Below are positions 50,222 through 61,700 of a stretch of DNA of 64,000 nucleotides, in pieces (the stretch's first letter is position 1; every line of letters starts with the position of its first letter). The stretch spans positions 310,001-374,000 of the forward strand of contig OZ025691.1 in the NCBI GenBank assembly GCA_964019335.1. Reading direction: 5' to 3'. Position numbers and translations under genes: made by a program. This DNA is from Diplonema japonicum. Its lineage: Eukaryota > Euglenozoa > Diplonemea > Diplonemida > Diplonemidae. Under the pieces are notes generated by a model. It ran no database searches, was not told where the DNA came from, and saw only the letters and a program-made list of their open reading frames with translations.

Positions 50222-52726
50222 ATGGGTATTAGTAAATACCGCAAAGCCGATTTTACAAGCACCGAGGAATACGAGGACATCGAGGCACAAGAACTACGTA
50301 TTGAGGAGTGGGAAGTGGACCAAGATGAAAGAAGAGAAGCTGCCGTCATAAGAATAGAAGTTCTAAAGGCGAGAGACGCGTGGCTCGTCATGGGTGCTAT
50401 ATTAATACTTGTGGCGGTGGGCTTGGGCTCCGACATTGCGGGTGCTGAAGACGAGTGGAAAAGCACGCGTGCACCTCCTCCTGATGTTCGGTCAGACGGT
50501 TCTCATTATTATTCTGTAAACGCCACACCGACCGTCGTCAACTATATTGGCGTGGGTAGGCTTCTCGTCAGCTATAACCCACCGGACAAACCCAAACCAT
50601 TTGGGCTCCGATTGGTAGCTGTTTTCCACAACCAGGACAACACGGTGTTATACAGCGCTACCCAAAACGCCTTTATCACGTGCACGGGCTTTAACAAACG
50701 ATGCGAAGACGTGGAAGTTCCCTCTTTCCCTTATGTGTTCCTCCCGGAACACGGACCGCTCTACGCAAGGCTCACGTTGTTCGACGTCAATACAACTGCA
50801 TTCGATCCTGAATACACTACTGTCGCCCTGCAGATTCACGAACCCGATGGCTTTGGAATTATTGTCATTGTTAGATACGTGTGTATTGTCATGTTGTTGA
50901 CCCATGCTTATTATTATAAGAAGGCGTTGAGTTTGTCGGTCGACCCCTTGCGCCCCGAACATTATGTCTGGGGTTGTGGGTTGTTGATGTGTATTCTGTA
51001 CTGCAATCCGTTTTTCCCGTTGGCGCTGCTCCATCGCAGCGGGAATGCTTCAGACGAGTTTGTTGCTTTTCTCGTTCTGCAGGTTCCGCAGTTCTTCTCA
51101 CACTTCGTCTTCGGGATGTTCTGGGGGATCATCGCGGGGATGTCGAAGGGAGCTGGGGATGAGGCTGCTGCGGCAATGTACTCCCGTATCTTGTCCCTCA
51201 CTACTTTGCTGACCGTTTTGCAGATCACGTACATTATCGCATCAGGGACATGCTTTGCCGTTATTGGTGCTAACTTCCTGGGTGGTGTCACTCTGGTTCA
51301 TTTTGTCGGCTTGATGTTCATGGGAGTGACTTTGTTGGCCGTCACCAGAATTACCACCGGGTTGTGTTGCTGTTGTGGGTCCTGTGTTGTCAAGCAGCAG
51401 CTCCGCCACCACCCTTACTACCCCTCCCGCGACAGGCAGCTCCTTCTTCGGCTACTCATCTTCTATATATTCATTGCTGTGGTCGTTGTTCTCTTCGCGC
51501 TTCTCCCTATCGGCAGCAGAACCAGCACCCCATATGTTTCCTTAGGAGATATCATCCCTGCTGTCATCAGCATGCACTTCATGGCTTTCTGCGGTACCCC
51601 TGTATTCCTCAAAGGGCAGACGGACAAGCCCCCTTCGCCCATGACCGACGAGTGGAAGACGACAAAGTGGCAGCCTGAGTGGTTTAACTGGATAGTTGAG
51701 ACCCCCGGGACACGCTGTCTTTACGTCTTCATGACCTCGCAGGAGGAAGAGGCGTTCTGGGCGATGCAGGACCCCCCTCAGGACTGGAGGTGGCGGATGT
51801 TCATCCCTTTCAACTACGAGGCGTGTGCTTGGTCCTTGTTCTTTGCCCGGAACAGTTACAGACTGGACTTCCTGTCCCCCACGGTGTCGGCTGTGGTGGC
51901 GGCGATCGCCATCGTGCGATCCACGTCGGATACCAGCTACAAGAAGGCGGGGCCGCGGAAGGCCGACTCGCAGCTGTTGATGAGCGTCAGCACGAAGCGC
52001 TTTGATGTGGTTCGCGTGGTGCACATGGCGGGGATGCAGGTGATCCTCGGGGTTCACGACGAGCACTTCGTGGTGGCCTTCCGGGGGTCGAGCAACCTAC
52101 AAAACTGGAAGGATGACCTGACCTTCCCCCGTGTTCCTTGGGATGAGATGATGAAGGAGACGGGGTTCCAGCGGGGGGAGGAGAACGGGTACTGTTTCAC
52201 GTCTGTGCCGCTGGTGCACTCTGGGTTCCTCAGCGTGTGGAAGGCGGTGGACCAGACGATTGTGAGTGTGATCGAGCGGTATTCTGAGGGGAGGCCGCTC
52301 GTGGTCACCGGGCACAGTCTGGGTGCGGCGTTGGCCACGCTGGCGTCGTTCTCGTTGAGCTTGCGGTACCCTGAGCGGCGGATGGCGGTGTGGACTTACG
52401 GGTCCCCCTTGGTAGGGAACAAGGCCTTTGCGAGGGTGTACCGGTCGGTGGTGAAGTACTGCTTCCGTGTGGTGAACGAGAACGACCTCATCACCCGTGC
52501 CGTCTTCACCCTCGGGAACAGCCACGTGGGGACGCTGGTGACCCTCGCGGCCGCCAACGGGATGCTCACCGTTGACCCCCCCTTCTTCGAGCGCCTTGTC
52601 TCCCCGACACGCTTCCTGTGCTCCAGTGCCATCGCGCACTCCATTGCACAGTACCGCACTGCTCTCTACCAGTCCTTCTTGATCTCTTCCTCCGACCCTT
52701 CCCAGTTCCGGTGCCTTCCTGAGTGA
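50222..52726 (+). CDS. Multi-pass class 3 lipase, tandem copy 2 (TMEM181/Wntless-like membrane module)
   Basis: 834 residues from the ATG at 50222; upstream in-frame sequence is a T-rich stretch without ATG. Same layout as copy 1: N-terminal helix (about 60-80), extra-cytosolic region, about seven helices including GLLMCILYCNPFFPLALL, then the lipase domain with GHSLG (Ser at residue 699). The N-terminal half is only moderately similar to copy 1, whereas the C-terminal 378 residues are the same apart from silent change. The two genes are head to tail, 2.8 kb apart. The diverged outer and membrane part may give each enzyme its own location or ligand, with a shared catalytic end. Confidence 0.86.
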   Translation: MGISKYRKADFTSTEEYEDIEAQELRIEEWEVDQDERREAAVIRIEVLKARDAWLVMGAILILVAVGLGSDIAGAEDEWKSTRAPPPDVRSDGSHYYSVNATPTVVNYIGVGRLLVSYNPPDKPKPFGLRLVAVFHNQDNTVLYSATQNAFITCTGFNKRCEDVEVPSFPYVFLPEHGPLYARLTLFDVNTTAFDPEYTTVALQIHEPDGFGIIVIVRYVCIVMLLTHAYYYKKALSLSVDPLRPEHYVWGCGLLMCILYCNPFFPLALLHRSGNASDEFVAFLVLQVPQFFSHFVFGMFWGIIAGMSKGAGDEAAAAMYSRILSLTTLLTVLQITYIIASGTCFAVIGANFLGGVTLVHFVGLMFMGVTLLAVTRITTGLCCCCGSCVVKQQLRHHPYYPSRDRQLLLRLLIFYIFIAVVVVLFALLPIGSRTSTPYVSLGDIIPAVISMHFMAFCGTPVFLKGQTDKPPSPMTDEWKTTKWQPEWFNWIVETPGTRCLYVFMTSQEEEAFWAMQDPPQDWRWRMFIPFNYEACAWSLFFARNSYRLDFLSPTVSAVVAAIAIVRSTSDTSYKKAGPRKADSQLLMSVSTKRFDVVRVVHMAGMQVILGVHDEHFVVAFRGSSNLQNWKDDLTFPRVPWDEMMKETGFQRGEENGYCFTSVPLVHSGFLSVWKAVDQTIVSVIERYSEGRPLVVTGHSLGAALATLASFSLSLRYPERRMAVWTYGSPLVGNKAFARVYRSVVKYCFRVVNENDLITRAVFTLGNSHVGTLVTLAAANGMLTVDPPFFERLVSPTRFLCSSAIAHSIAQYRTALYQSFLISSSDPSQFRCLPE

Positions 52727-52728
52727 CA
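51590..52728 (+). repeat. Gene-conversion tract, partner of 46273-47411
   Basis: See the partner entry for details: about 1139 bp, one visible difference, constant offset of 5317. Both tracts are wholly coding except the last bases. Confidence 0.9.
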
Positions 52729-53483
52729 GTTGGTGTTGACTGTCGTTGTTGTGTAATATTTTGTGTGAGAGTGTCTCGAATGTGTGCAAGAAAGCCTTAC
52801 GCGTTGGTTTTAGAAGCGTGTCAGGTGACGCTGCTCGGCTACCTATTCCTGTTTCTCTCATTTCTTGTTATCAAGTCGATATTTTTTTTATTTTTTCTGC
52901 TTCAGGTGGTAAAGGTTGCCCGAAAGGAGAAGTTAAGCAAAAACGCGATATATTTTTCATATCAATCACTGTGATTAGCAGAATAATGGAACGAAGGTGC
53001 TTAAGGGAGATCCCTACAAATGGCCATTATTATCTCTTCTTTTTTTTTAGTCGGTTTGTTTGCTCGAAAAGAAGACAAACAAATAAAAACCTGATAAAAA
53101 TTTAGTGCATCCAAGAAAGTATGTGGTGTTCCGTCCTTGCACATATTCCTGCCTGAGAATGTCTCTCTAGTGGTGGAACATGCGTGATTTCTTCAATTTC
53201 TTTTAAATACATGACTATGAAACGAAATCCTTTTTTTCTTTCGTTTCACAGCAGCGCTTTTTTGCACGATGTCTTTTTTTCTTTGTCTTCTTCTTCTTTT
53301 CTGTTCTGTTTCTTCTTCCCGAGGGGTGTCGACGGCCAACCACGACAAATCAACCAAGACTCGCGAACAATTGCGCCAAAAAAAAAAAAAGAAAAAAGAA
53401 ATTTAGGATCCATATTCTCCATATTTTCTAACTTACAAAAGCACTCTTTCCCCCCGCCTTGTTTTCTTTACCTTACGTAACAC

Positions 53484-53524
<41 letters not shown>

Positions 53525-53826
53525 AATGTTGCTGAATAATATTTTCCCCTTTCGATTCCGTTCCCCCCTTATTTTTTTGGTCGGGAACGGTACTCTCCAA
53601 ACCTGCTGGGACGCTAGTAGGAGCCATTGAAGGGTGCCTTTCGCCTGAAGAGGACAGCACCTGGAGGAGTTGCGAGATATGTCCGAAACTGAGAGATGCC
53701 TAGTTTTGACCATACCCCCCTGCGGCTCTCGCGCGGAGTTTGCATGTGACATCATCTTTTTTCGCCGTTTCTTCTACATAACCATCACAAGCAGAATGAA
53801 GCGGTAAAAGAAAAGGTTACGTAAAG
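52727..53826. other. Intergenic with a structured dispersed element
   Basis: Less homopolymer-rich than other spacers at its start (52727-53330), where no convincing frame is seen; it may be the 3' untranslated region of lipase 2. An A run of about 35 at 53490-53523 and the element at 53578 follow. Confidence 0.6.
53578..53712. ncRNA. Dispersed structured element, copy 2 (candidate ncRNA or MITE)
   Basis: Partner of 36316-36380. Terminal TGGTC/GACCA pairing, then GGTACT, an insertion of about 32 nt, the shared core GGAGCCATTGAAGGGTGCC, CGCCTGAAGA, a second insertion of about 45 nt, and ATGCCTAGT ... GACCATACCCC. The stem GGAG/CTCC of copy 1 is replaced here by GGAG/CTTT, which still pairs using G-U. 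Confidence 0.45.
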
Positions 53827-54459
53827 ATGCTCAGAAGAACCTTGGGCAGACTCAGAAAAGCCCCTTTAAGAGGGCCAGGCAAAACAACAGAAGAAAGAGA
53901 CAATGATATAAGGAGACTGCGAACAAGTTTCGAGCAGCAAAGGCTGCAAATATTAAGCACCGCAGCAGGGGTGAACAGGAGTGAAACCAACATAAGAAGT
54001 AACAAAGAGGTTGTAACTGACTTCGACAAACTGAAATTTGCATGGACTGACAGACAAAAGAAAAGGTTGCAAGAAGGAACAGAAACGGTCACAGACACCA
54101 TTGATGTGATAGGAAAAGCGGTTTTTAAGTATCATTTTGGAGATGATGGCAACATTGCTTCTCAGGTGAAGGTGGTCTATGATGGGAGCAAAACAACGGC
54201 CTCACGAAGAGACCACCGTTGGCAAGCTTCGTTCAGTGTCAAATCAAAGCATATCAACGGCGGGCCAATTGTTCTTGCCGCTCAGTCTCCACATCATCTT
54301 ATCTTCTGGCTCTGGGACAAGACCTTGGGCATCACGCACCACACGATGTCAAACGCAACAGTCAACGTCCACATCAAGGGAGCCGACCACCCCACGGAAG
54401 GTCTCCAGCTGAACAACAAAATCGGTCAAGTCCTAGGCTGCTTCCTCAACGAGCGGTGA
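53827..54459 (+). CDS. 210-residue protein of unknown function
   Basis: Single exon. The N-terminus (MLRRTLGRLRKAPLRG) is Arg-rich without acidic residues and could be a mitochondrial presequence. Residues 20-95 are charged and helical (coiled-coil potential). The second half (about 95-205) looks like a beta-rich globular domain: VFKYHFGDDGNIASQVKVVYDG, PIVLAAQSPHHLIFWLWDKTLG, THHTMSNATVNVHIKG. Family not recognised. It is followed after about 100 bp by the CEP120-like gene. Confidence 0.65.
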   Translation: MLRRTLGRLRKAPLRGPGKTTEERDNDIRRLRTSFEQQRLQILSTAAGVNRSETNIRSNKEVVTDFDKLKFAWTDRQKKRLQEGTETVTDTIDVIGKAVFKYHFGDDGNIASQVKVVYDGSKTTASRRDHRWQASFSVKSKHINGGPIVLAAQSPHHLIFWLWDKTLGITHHTMSNATVNVHIKGADHPTEGLQLNNKIGQVLGCFLNER

Positions 54460-54560
54460 AATTTTTCAAATTTTCATTCTGGCGGCGCAATAAAACCCTA
54501 TAAATAAAAAAGAAATAGGGGGAGGAGGAAAAAAAGAAAAGAGAAAAAAAAGAAGGGAAA

Positions 54561-55693
54561 ATGGAAGAGCAAGTACTCGACACACTCGACGTCCTCAGGA
54601 ACACAGTCGAGTACAAGGCAGCATGGGAGGTGGAGTTGTGGAAGAAGCGGGAGCAAACGCAGTACGCCGCCAAACTGGAAGGAGAAGCAAAGAAAGCCGT
54701 ATCGCAAAGGCTGGACATACTAAAGGAGAGGGAAAGAGAGCTATCTGACGAATACAAAATGAAGATGCGCAGCGCCACCAAAACAGAAGACAAGGCACTT
54801 CGAGAACAGGCTGAAACACGTGAAAAGCGACAACTCTTAAGCGAGGTAGAGAAGGCATTGCGTAGGAGGAAAGAGGAACTGGAGAGGGAATACTCTCTGC
54901 GGGCCAAGGAGTGGGAAGACAAGATACGGCGAAACAAAGAAGAGGCCGCACACAAAATATCAATGGAGCAAATGAAACTAAAACAGCAGTCCGCCACCAT
55001 TGACGACTTGCGCAAAAGGCTTCACGACGTTGAAACGAAACACAAGGAACTATGGAACACCGTGAGCAAGTCTAAGCAGATGGAGCTGGACCGACACCCT
55101 GCAAGCTTTATCAAGGAAGCCGTTGCAGAGGTCGAGGACAAACACCGGCAGGTTACCGAGGCCCGACGTGGGGAATGGCTGGCAAGGGAACAATCCATGC
55201 AAAAGAAAATTTCCGGCCTGACCACCGTGAACACCCGGCTCCGTGAGCTCTTAAACAACAGCTCCATAGAGATTCTCGGGCTGAAGGAGAAGCTCAGCAA
55301 GCTCACCGCGGACACCACTCTTTTGACCGCTGAAACAATCACCCTTACCAAAACAAAGCAGAGTAGTACAGAACCAGTGCCACCAGTGCAGTCGGTGGAC
55401 AATTCCGTACACATAGAAATCCGAGAGGCAGTTAAATGGCTCCCACCCGTTCTTGCGGACGTGCGGCCTGCTTGCTTATCAGAATCAGACAGACAGATCA
55501 TATTAGAAGTATGTTTGCGAGATATAAAAAAAGAACTATCACCTAATAGATATCCCGGCTTGGCAAGGAGAAGGAACGACTGTTGTCCACAGGGTGCTAC
55601 ACGGAAGCAGACTCTGTACTGGTGTCGCTGACGCAACAGCAGCAGAAGATGATACATCAGTTGATGACGGTGAAGATGGGCAGAGTGGCTTAG
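54561..55693 (+). CDS. CEP120-like centriole/basal-body protein (C-terminal coiled-coil part)
   Basis: CEP120 supports centriole elongation and cilium assembly. Two exons, 54561-55508 and 55550-55693 (363 residues), with a 41-nt GTATG...TAG intron. YKAAWEVELWKKREQ at about 18-32, the heptad-rich region with IRRNKEEAAHKISMEQMKLKQ (about 120-140), and the C-terminal ISRLGKEKERLLSTGCYTEADSVLVSL follow the order of the C-terminal half of animal CEP120, including the conserved (R/L)LxTGxYxxxD ending. The C2 domains of full-length CEP120 are absent, so this is either a short form or a lineage with only the coiled-coil part. Without the intron the frame would end in unrelated residues, which supports splicing. 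It suggests a flagellate. Confidence 0.65.
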
Positions 55694-55788
55694 ATTTCCC
55701 CAACCCCCCCCCCCCCCCCCCCCCCCTAGATATCCCCCTCCTTTTTTTTCGATGAAGACTGTCATCATCTCAGGGAGGGGAAAAAAAG
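55694..55788. other. 95-bp spacer with polyC run
   Basis: Between the CEP120-like stop and the beta-helix ATG lies a C run of about 23 (55705-55727), a T run and a short A-rich leader. Such a short gap leaves little room for an independent promoter and fits co-transcription. Confidence 0.6.
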
Positions 55789-58700
55789 ATGGAAGTCGGT
55801 GAAATTTGGAGCGAATGGCAGAAGAAAACGATTAGGGTGCATTATGTTGGGGTGCGGATGGGGAGCTGGGCGACGATAACAGACGCGTTGGGACATGCGT
55901 CGGACCATGATCGGGTGGAGGTCTCTGCTGGGACGTACAACGAAGCCTTGGTGATCAACAAGGAGCTGGAACTCGTCAGCGTGGAGGGCGAAACACCAGA
56001 CGTGGTCAACCGCGGAACATGCCTCACCATCATGGCTCCGAGCGCTTACATAAGCGGCTTCGACTTCACGCAAAACGACAAGATGAAGGAGGTCCCCGCG
56101 CTCAACGTCGCAGAAGGCTCACCGGTTCTTGTCAACTGCAAGTTTCCCTCCATGTTAATATGCCGCGGCCTACCCCACGTGCAGTCGTGCGAAATCACAA
56201 ATTCAGTATTAACATCTGGCATCCGTATCCGCGGCACCGCCGGTGGGACCTTCATTAAAAACACCATTCACGACCATGAGTTCTGGTGTGTTGATATAAA
56301 CTGCACCGGGGAGATAAAGTTCGAGAACAACACAATGTGCTGCTTGGAGACATCTTACCGAGCATCGAAGAAGGGACGCGGTGTCGTGCTGATCGGGTCT
56401 TCGATCTCCAAAGACACGAGCGTTGTGTTCCGCCAGAATAAAATCTCCGACCCGCCACCGAAAGAAAAGTCCGAGCACATGGAGCCCTCGCAAAAATCCC
56501 GCACTCGTGCGGCAGTTGTTCTACACAGCGACGCCATCAACGTGTGTTTCACAGACAACGATTTCACGTCGTGCGAAACAGGTGTCATTGTCAAGGGAAG
56601 CACACCTATCTTCCAGGATAACCTGTTTTCAAAGCAGCTTTACTACGGGATTCTTATCGAATCCGGCACACCCGTCATTGAGAATAACAGGTTTTCAGAA
56701 TGCCGTACAGCTGGTATCCTCGCTTCCTCTGAAGAATCCGAACCAGCAATACAGTCGAATCTCTTTATCGGGAACGCAATAGGCGGCCACGGGATAATCG
56801 TGGAGAACGGGGCAATACCGCTCTTCCACAAGAATACCCTTCAACGCTTACAAAAGGTCGCCATCAAGGTCGTTCAGTCCTCAGGGACCTTTACCGAAAA
56901 CGAGATCCACGATAATTTAGGACCTGCTGTGTTGGTGATGGGGTACTTATCGTGTCCGTTTTTTAAGGGAAACCAAATCCACCATGGAGAGATGCAGGGC
57001 ATTGTAGTGGTTCAAAACGCATCTGGTGTCTTCGTGGGAAACACGATTTACAGCATGTTGATAGGTATCGCTTTGGTGGGGTGCTCGAACCCTTTGTTCG
57101 AAAAGAACCACGTCTTCGATTCAAGGAAAGAAGGGATGCTTATCGCTGAAGGATCCCTCGGCATTGTTGAAGACAATAAAATCGAATTCTGCATCCTCGG
57201 CATCCTGGTGACAAGAGCATCATGCCCCACGGTGAAGAGGAATAAAATAACTTGTTGTATCGATCCAGCATTACAAATTTCAGAGGGTTCGACGGGGTCG
57301 TATTCTAACAATTATATCTATGAGAATAAATCTTTAGGCATACTTGTCGACTCTGCCTCAGACCCGCTGGTGACAGGGAATAAAATAGAATGTAACGATG
57401 GGTGTGGAGTTTACGTGTCGAACGCGTTGGGGTGTTTTGTCGACAATTATTTCGAGGCAAACCACATCAGTTTCAGGGTTTCCGACAATGCAGACCCAAC
57501 AGTTCGCAAGAACCTGTTTTCAAAGTGCGAGGCCCCGCAGAGCGTTGTGATAGAATCCGAGGCAAAAGGTTTTTTCGAGAAAAACAGCACGGAGCTCTGC
57601 TTCAACGGGGTGATCGTGAAGGGGAAGGGAACCGACCCGATGCTCGTGAAGTGCGATTTCAGGATGACGGACGAGGTCGGCATCACATTCATGGATAATG
57701 CAATGGGAACAGCTTCAGGGTGCCGTTTTAGAAATCTTGCAACGGGCTGCAAAATAGTTTCCGGGTCCACTCCGAACATTGTGTCATCATCCTTCGAGGG
57801 CGCTCGACACGGATTCATCGTGACAGGTCTCGACACATTCCCCACAATCTCCGAGAACCACATCACAAGCGCCGCGACCGCCGGTATCACGTGCTCCGAC
57901 CACTCGTCGGCTAGAATCTCTCGAAACATTATTGAATGTTGCGAGCTAGCCATCCACCTCTCCCAAACCACTAAGCAGGGCACGATCACACGAAACACAT
58001 TAAGCAACAATACAACAGGCGTTCTAGACACCGATCTGTCCGCGATGTCCTTCATCGACAACACCATTACCGGATCGTCAGAAGCTGCAGTTTCCATTAA
58101 AGGGGGTGGGTGTACTTACCTTGAAAACACAATCTGCGCCTCGTCTGTCGGGGTTGTGATATCAGGGAGAAGCGGTCCCGGTGTGTTTAGAAACAACACA
58201 ATCCAAGACAACATCTGGGGGATCAAAGCCTGCTGCGACCACGAACGGCAAGGCTTGATGCAGTTTATCGGAAACGATGTGATAGACAGCTCTCGAGCCA
58301 ACGTCGCCGTGGAAGTCCAAGGCCACCTCATCATGAGGCAAAACAACATCAAGAACGCCTCCTTGGGCGTGCTGTGCAGAACAGGAGGCTGCGGGTTATT
58401 TGAAGACAACACGATATCCAACCACTCCGTCGCGAACATCAGAGTTGTATCTGAAGCAAATCCTGTTTTCTTAAACAATTCAATCGAATACTCCAAGCTA
58501 GGTGTCGAAGTCACTGAAGGAGGACGCGGAGTTTTCGAGGCATGCCGTTTACGCGAAAATGACATTCACTTCTACGTCTTCAAAGGCGGCGATCCAACCG
58601 TTGTGGACTGCGACCTGACACGGAGTGAGGGCAACGGCCTCGTCGTCAGAAAAGGCGGCCTCGGAACGTACAAGAAAAACCGGCTTTCCCACAACAAAAA

Positions 58701-61700
58701 ATCAGGGTTGGAGATCGAACAAGGAAGCTCCCCCACGGTGGTGGGGAACGAGATATGCGACAATGAAGAGCACGGAGTTGTTTTTCGCGAGGAATCAGTG
58801 GGGCTGCTGGCAGAAAACAACATATCGGGCAACAAGAAGTCCGGTGTGCTCGTCAGCGTGGGAAGCAGGCCGCAGATCGAACGCAACACGATACAAAACA
58901 ACACATACGGACTGGAGGTAGATGAGGTTGGGTACTGCGATTGCGTGGGAAACACCTTCACGGAGAACAAGGAAATCGGCGTTGTCGTGCGTGCAAACTG
59001 CGACCCGATCATCGAAAACAACAAGTTCATAAAAGAGAAGGTAGGCATGTCTCTCCTCGCTCATAGCTCCGGAAGGATGTACAACAACACAATATCCGGC
59101 TGCCTCTGCGGTGTAGAGATCTCTGAAGACGCGGCACCATCTCTTCACGAGAACACCTTCGTCAGCAACACGTTTGGGATCCGCGGGCTCGACCAATGTA
59201 AGGGCTCCGTCACGAAAAACTCGTTTGAAGAGAACACTGTTGGTGCGGAGATTTGGGAAAACGGTGCTCCCACCTTCGAGGGGAACACGTTTTCATCATC
59301 CGGCGGTGAGGGAATCGTCATAAAAGGCGGTTTAGGCACATACAGTGCAAACCATTTCACTGCGATACAATGCGGCATCAGAGTTTCCCAGATAGAAGCG
59401 GAACCGGAGATACAAGCGAACACATTCCACGAAACGTATATCGGGGTGTGCGCAGAGGACGAGGCACGGCCGTTGGTCGAGAAAAATACGTTTCAGTCGA
59501 ACCACCATGCTGGGCTGCTCGTGCGGACGCAGGCAGCCCCGAACATCCAGAAAAACAACTTCTACAATGAGGTCAACGGGCTTCGAATTGAAGACGAAGG
59601 TGCGGGCTTTGCTGAGAACAACGTGTTTGAAAACAACCTTACAGGGTGCCTCATCACGTCGGAATGCACACAACCGTTTGTGCACAACAACAAGTTCGTA
59701 AAGAACAGGGTAGGGCTTGCATCGTCGAAGGGTTCTTGCGGGACGGTGACCTCAAACTACTTTTGCCAGAACGCAGAAGCCGGGATCTTGGTCACGACTG
59801 ACGCCAACGTGCAAGCATCGAAGAACACGTTTTCACACCATGCACTACCGGCCGTTGCGATTGACATTAGAGACCACGGGCGAGGACTCTTCCAAGGCAA
59901 CCTTGTCACTCAGAACGAGGTCGGTCTCCAGATTCAATCCGGTGGTGATTGCCTTGCAACTAATAATCTCTTCTCCGCACAGACGCACGCTGCCGTTGTC
60001 TCACTCTCTGGCGGAAAAGGTACCATCAAGCGTACTGCCTTCCGGGGCAACGCCCTCGATGTGGACGTCACGGACGGCGGGCTCACACTGTTCCGCGAGA
60101 ACGCCTTCAACGCCCCGCACAGCATCACCGTGCGCAACGAGGGTCTCGGCGTCTTCGTGAACAACAGCATCACCGGCCGTGTGGTGATCCACAACCATGG
60201 GAACCCGAAGATCATGGAGAACCACATTCAAGGAGCAGGCATTCTCGTCGAAAAGGGTGGGAGGGGCGAGATCATGAACAACGTGTTTGCGAGACTGCAC
60301 GACAAGACTGCCGCGGGGCTGGAGACACGGAGCGGAGGCGACCCGTACGTGTCAGGGAACACCTTTTGGCAATGCTCAAGGGGGGTCCTGTGCATGGAGG
60401 AAGGACGGGGAGTCTTTGTTGAGAACAAGATTGCGGCGGGCAAGGTAGGGTTTGAGGTCGGGCCTGATGGGAACCCCGTGGTAGACCCGGGGAACACCCT
60501 GGACTACCTCGATAAGGGAATCATAGTCACAGGTACGGGCGCAAGGGGGCAATTCACAGGAAGCTATGTAAGCGGGTGCACGGCAGGTGTTATTGTCGAG
60601 AAGGGCGCGCAGCCCGTATTCAAGGAGATGGATGTCTACGACTCGAGGATCGGTGTGCACCTCTTCGAAGCCGCAGGTCGCTTCGAGCAGTGCTCCATCT
60701 TCGACAACACACTGAACGGCATCGTCGCTGAAGCCGGCAGTGAGACCACGCTCAACGGGAACAAGATCTCATCTGCATTTGAAATAGGTGCTTTTGACAA
60801 GGTGGATGGTTCGAACTGCGTATTAGAAGATAACAAAATTAAGCATCAGTTCAGCCCAGCAAGCTCGAAACGCCCCGGCCGTGTAGAGCGTGGGGAAACC
60901 CGCCGCAAGGTGCCCATTGACGCCAGGAGAGCCATCGCCACGATGGATGGCTACCAAAAAGAACTGTGGGAGCAAGCGGACAAGATCATTAAGGAATCGA
61001 AAGAGTTGTTCAGAAAAAACAGATTGAACTCGGGGGACCTGTCCCCTGATGCGCCAGCTAGCCCAAGGGTGGAAAAACTCAGAGATACTAGCTCGAACAT
61101 CAACCTGCTTCTACAGGCAGCTGAAGAAAACGAGGAAACAGAAGACACGGCACCCGACCAAGAACAGGTTATTGGTACCCCAGTAGCGGTCCCAACGACC
61201 CCCATAGAAGTCACAAGAGCTCGATCCTCGACCCCCACAGAAATCACAACTGCAGTAAAATTGATTTCACCTCGAAGAGTAACAACTGACCATGCGACTT
61301 TGAAGCAAAAGCCGAGTGTTTTAAGATCCAAACAGTCTGCACCCAGCTGTGCTAGGCCCGCACGGAAAAAGTCAAGATCAGCTTCCAGGAAGCCAACCAC
61401 CTCAAAGCACAGCCTCTCTCCTACACAACAGAAGTCTACTGCAACTGCTCCGAAGAGCTTCAGATCGCAAGGGTCGAAGATTGTTAAGAAATCAGTTTCC
61501 GGGAGGCGCCCACTGGCTAAAACCAAGCTGTCTATCGCTACAACGCCACCGAGACATTCCGTTAGCGTTAAGGAAGAAAAAGAGTTTGTTGAACAACCCC
61601 CAACTCCTACAAAGCTCTTCTCCCCTACCGGGTTCTGCCCCGTGCAGCACCTGTCGCACGCCGAAGGGGATGTGGAGACTGCCCCTGAAGAGCCCTCCGT

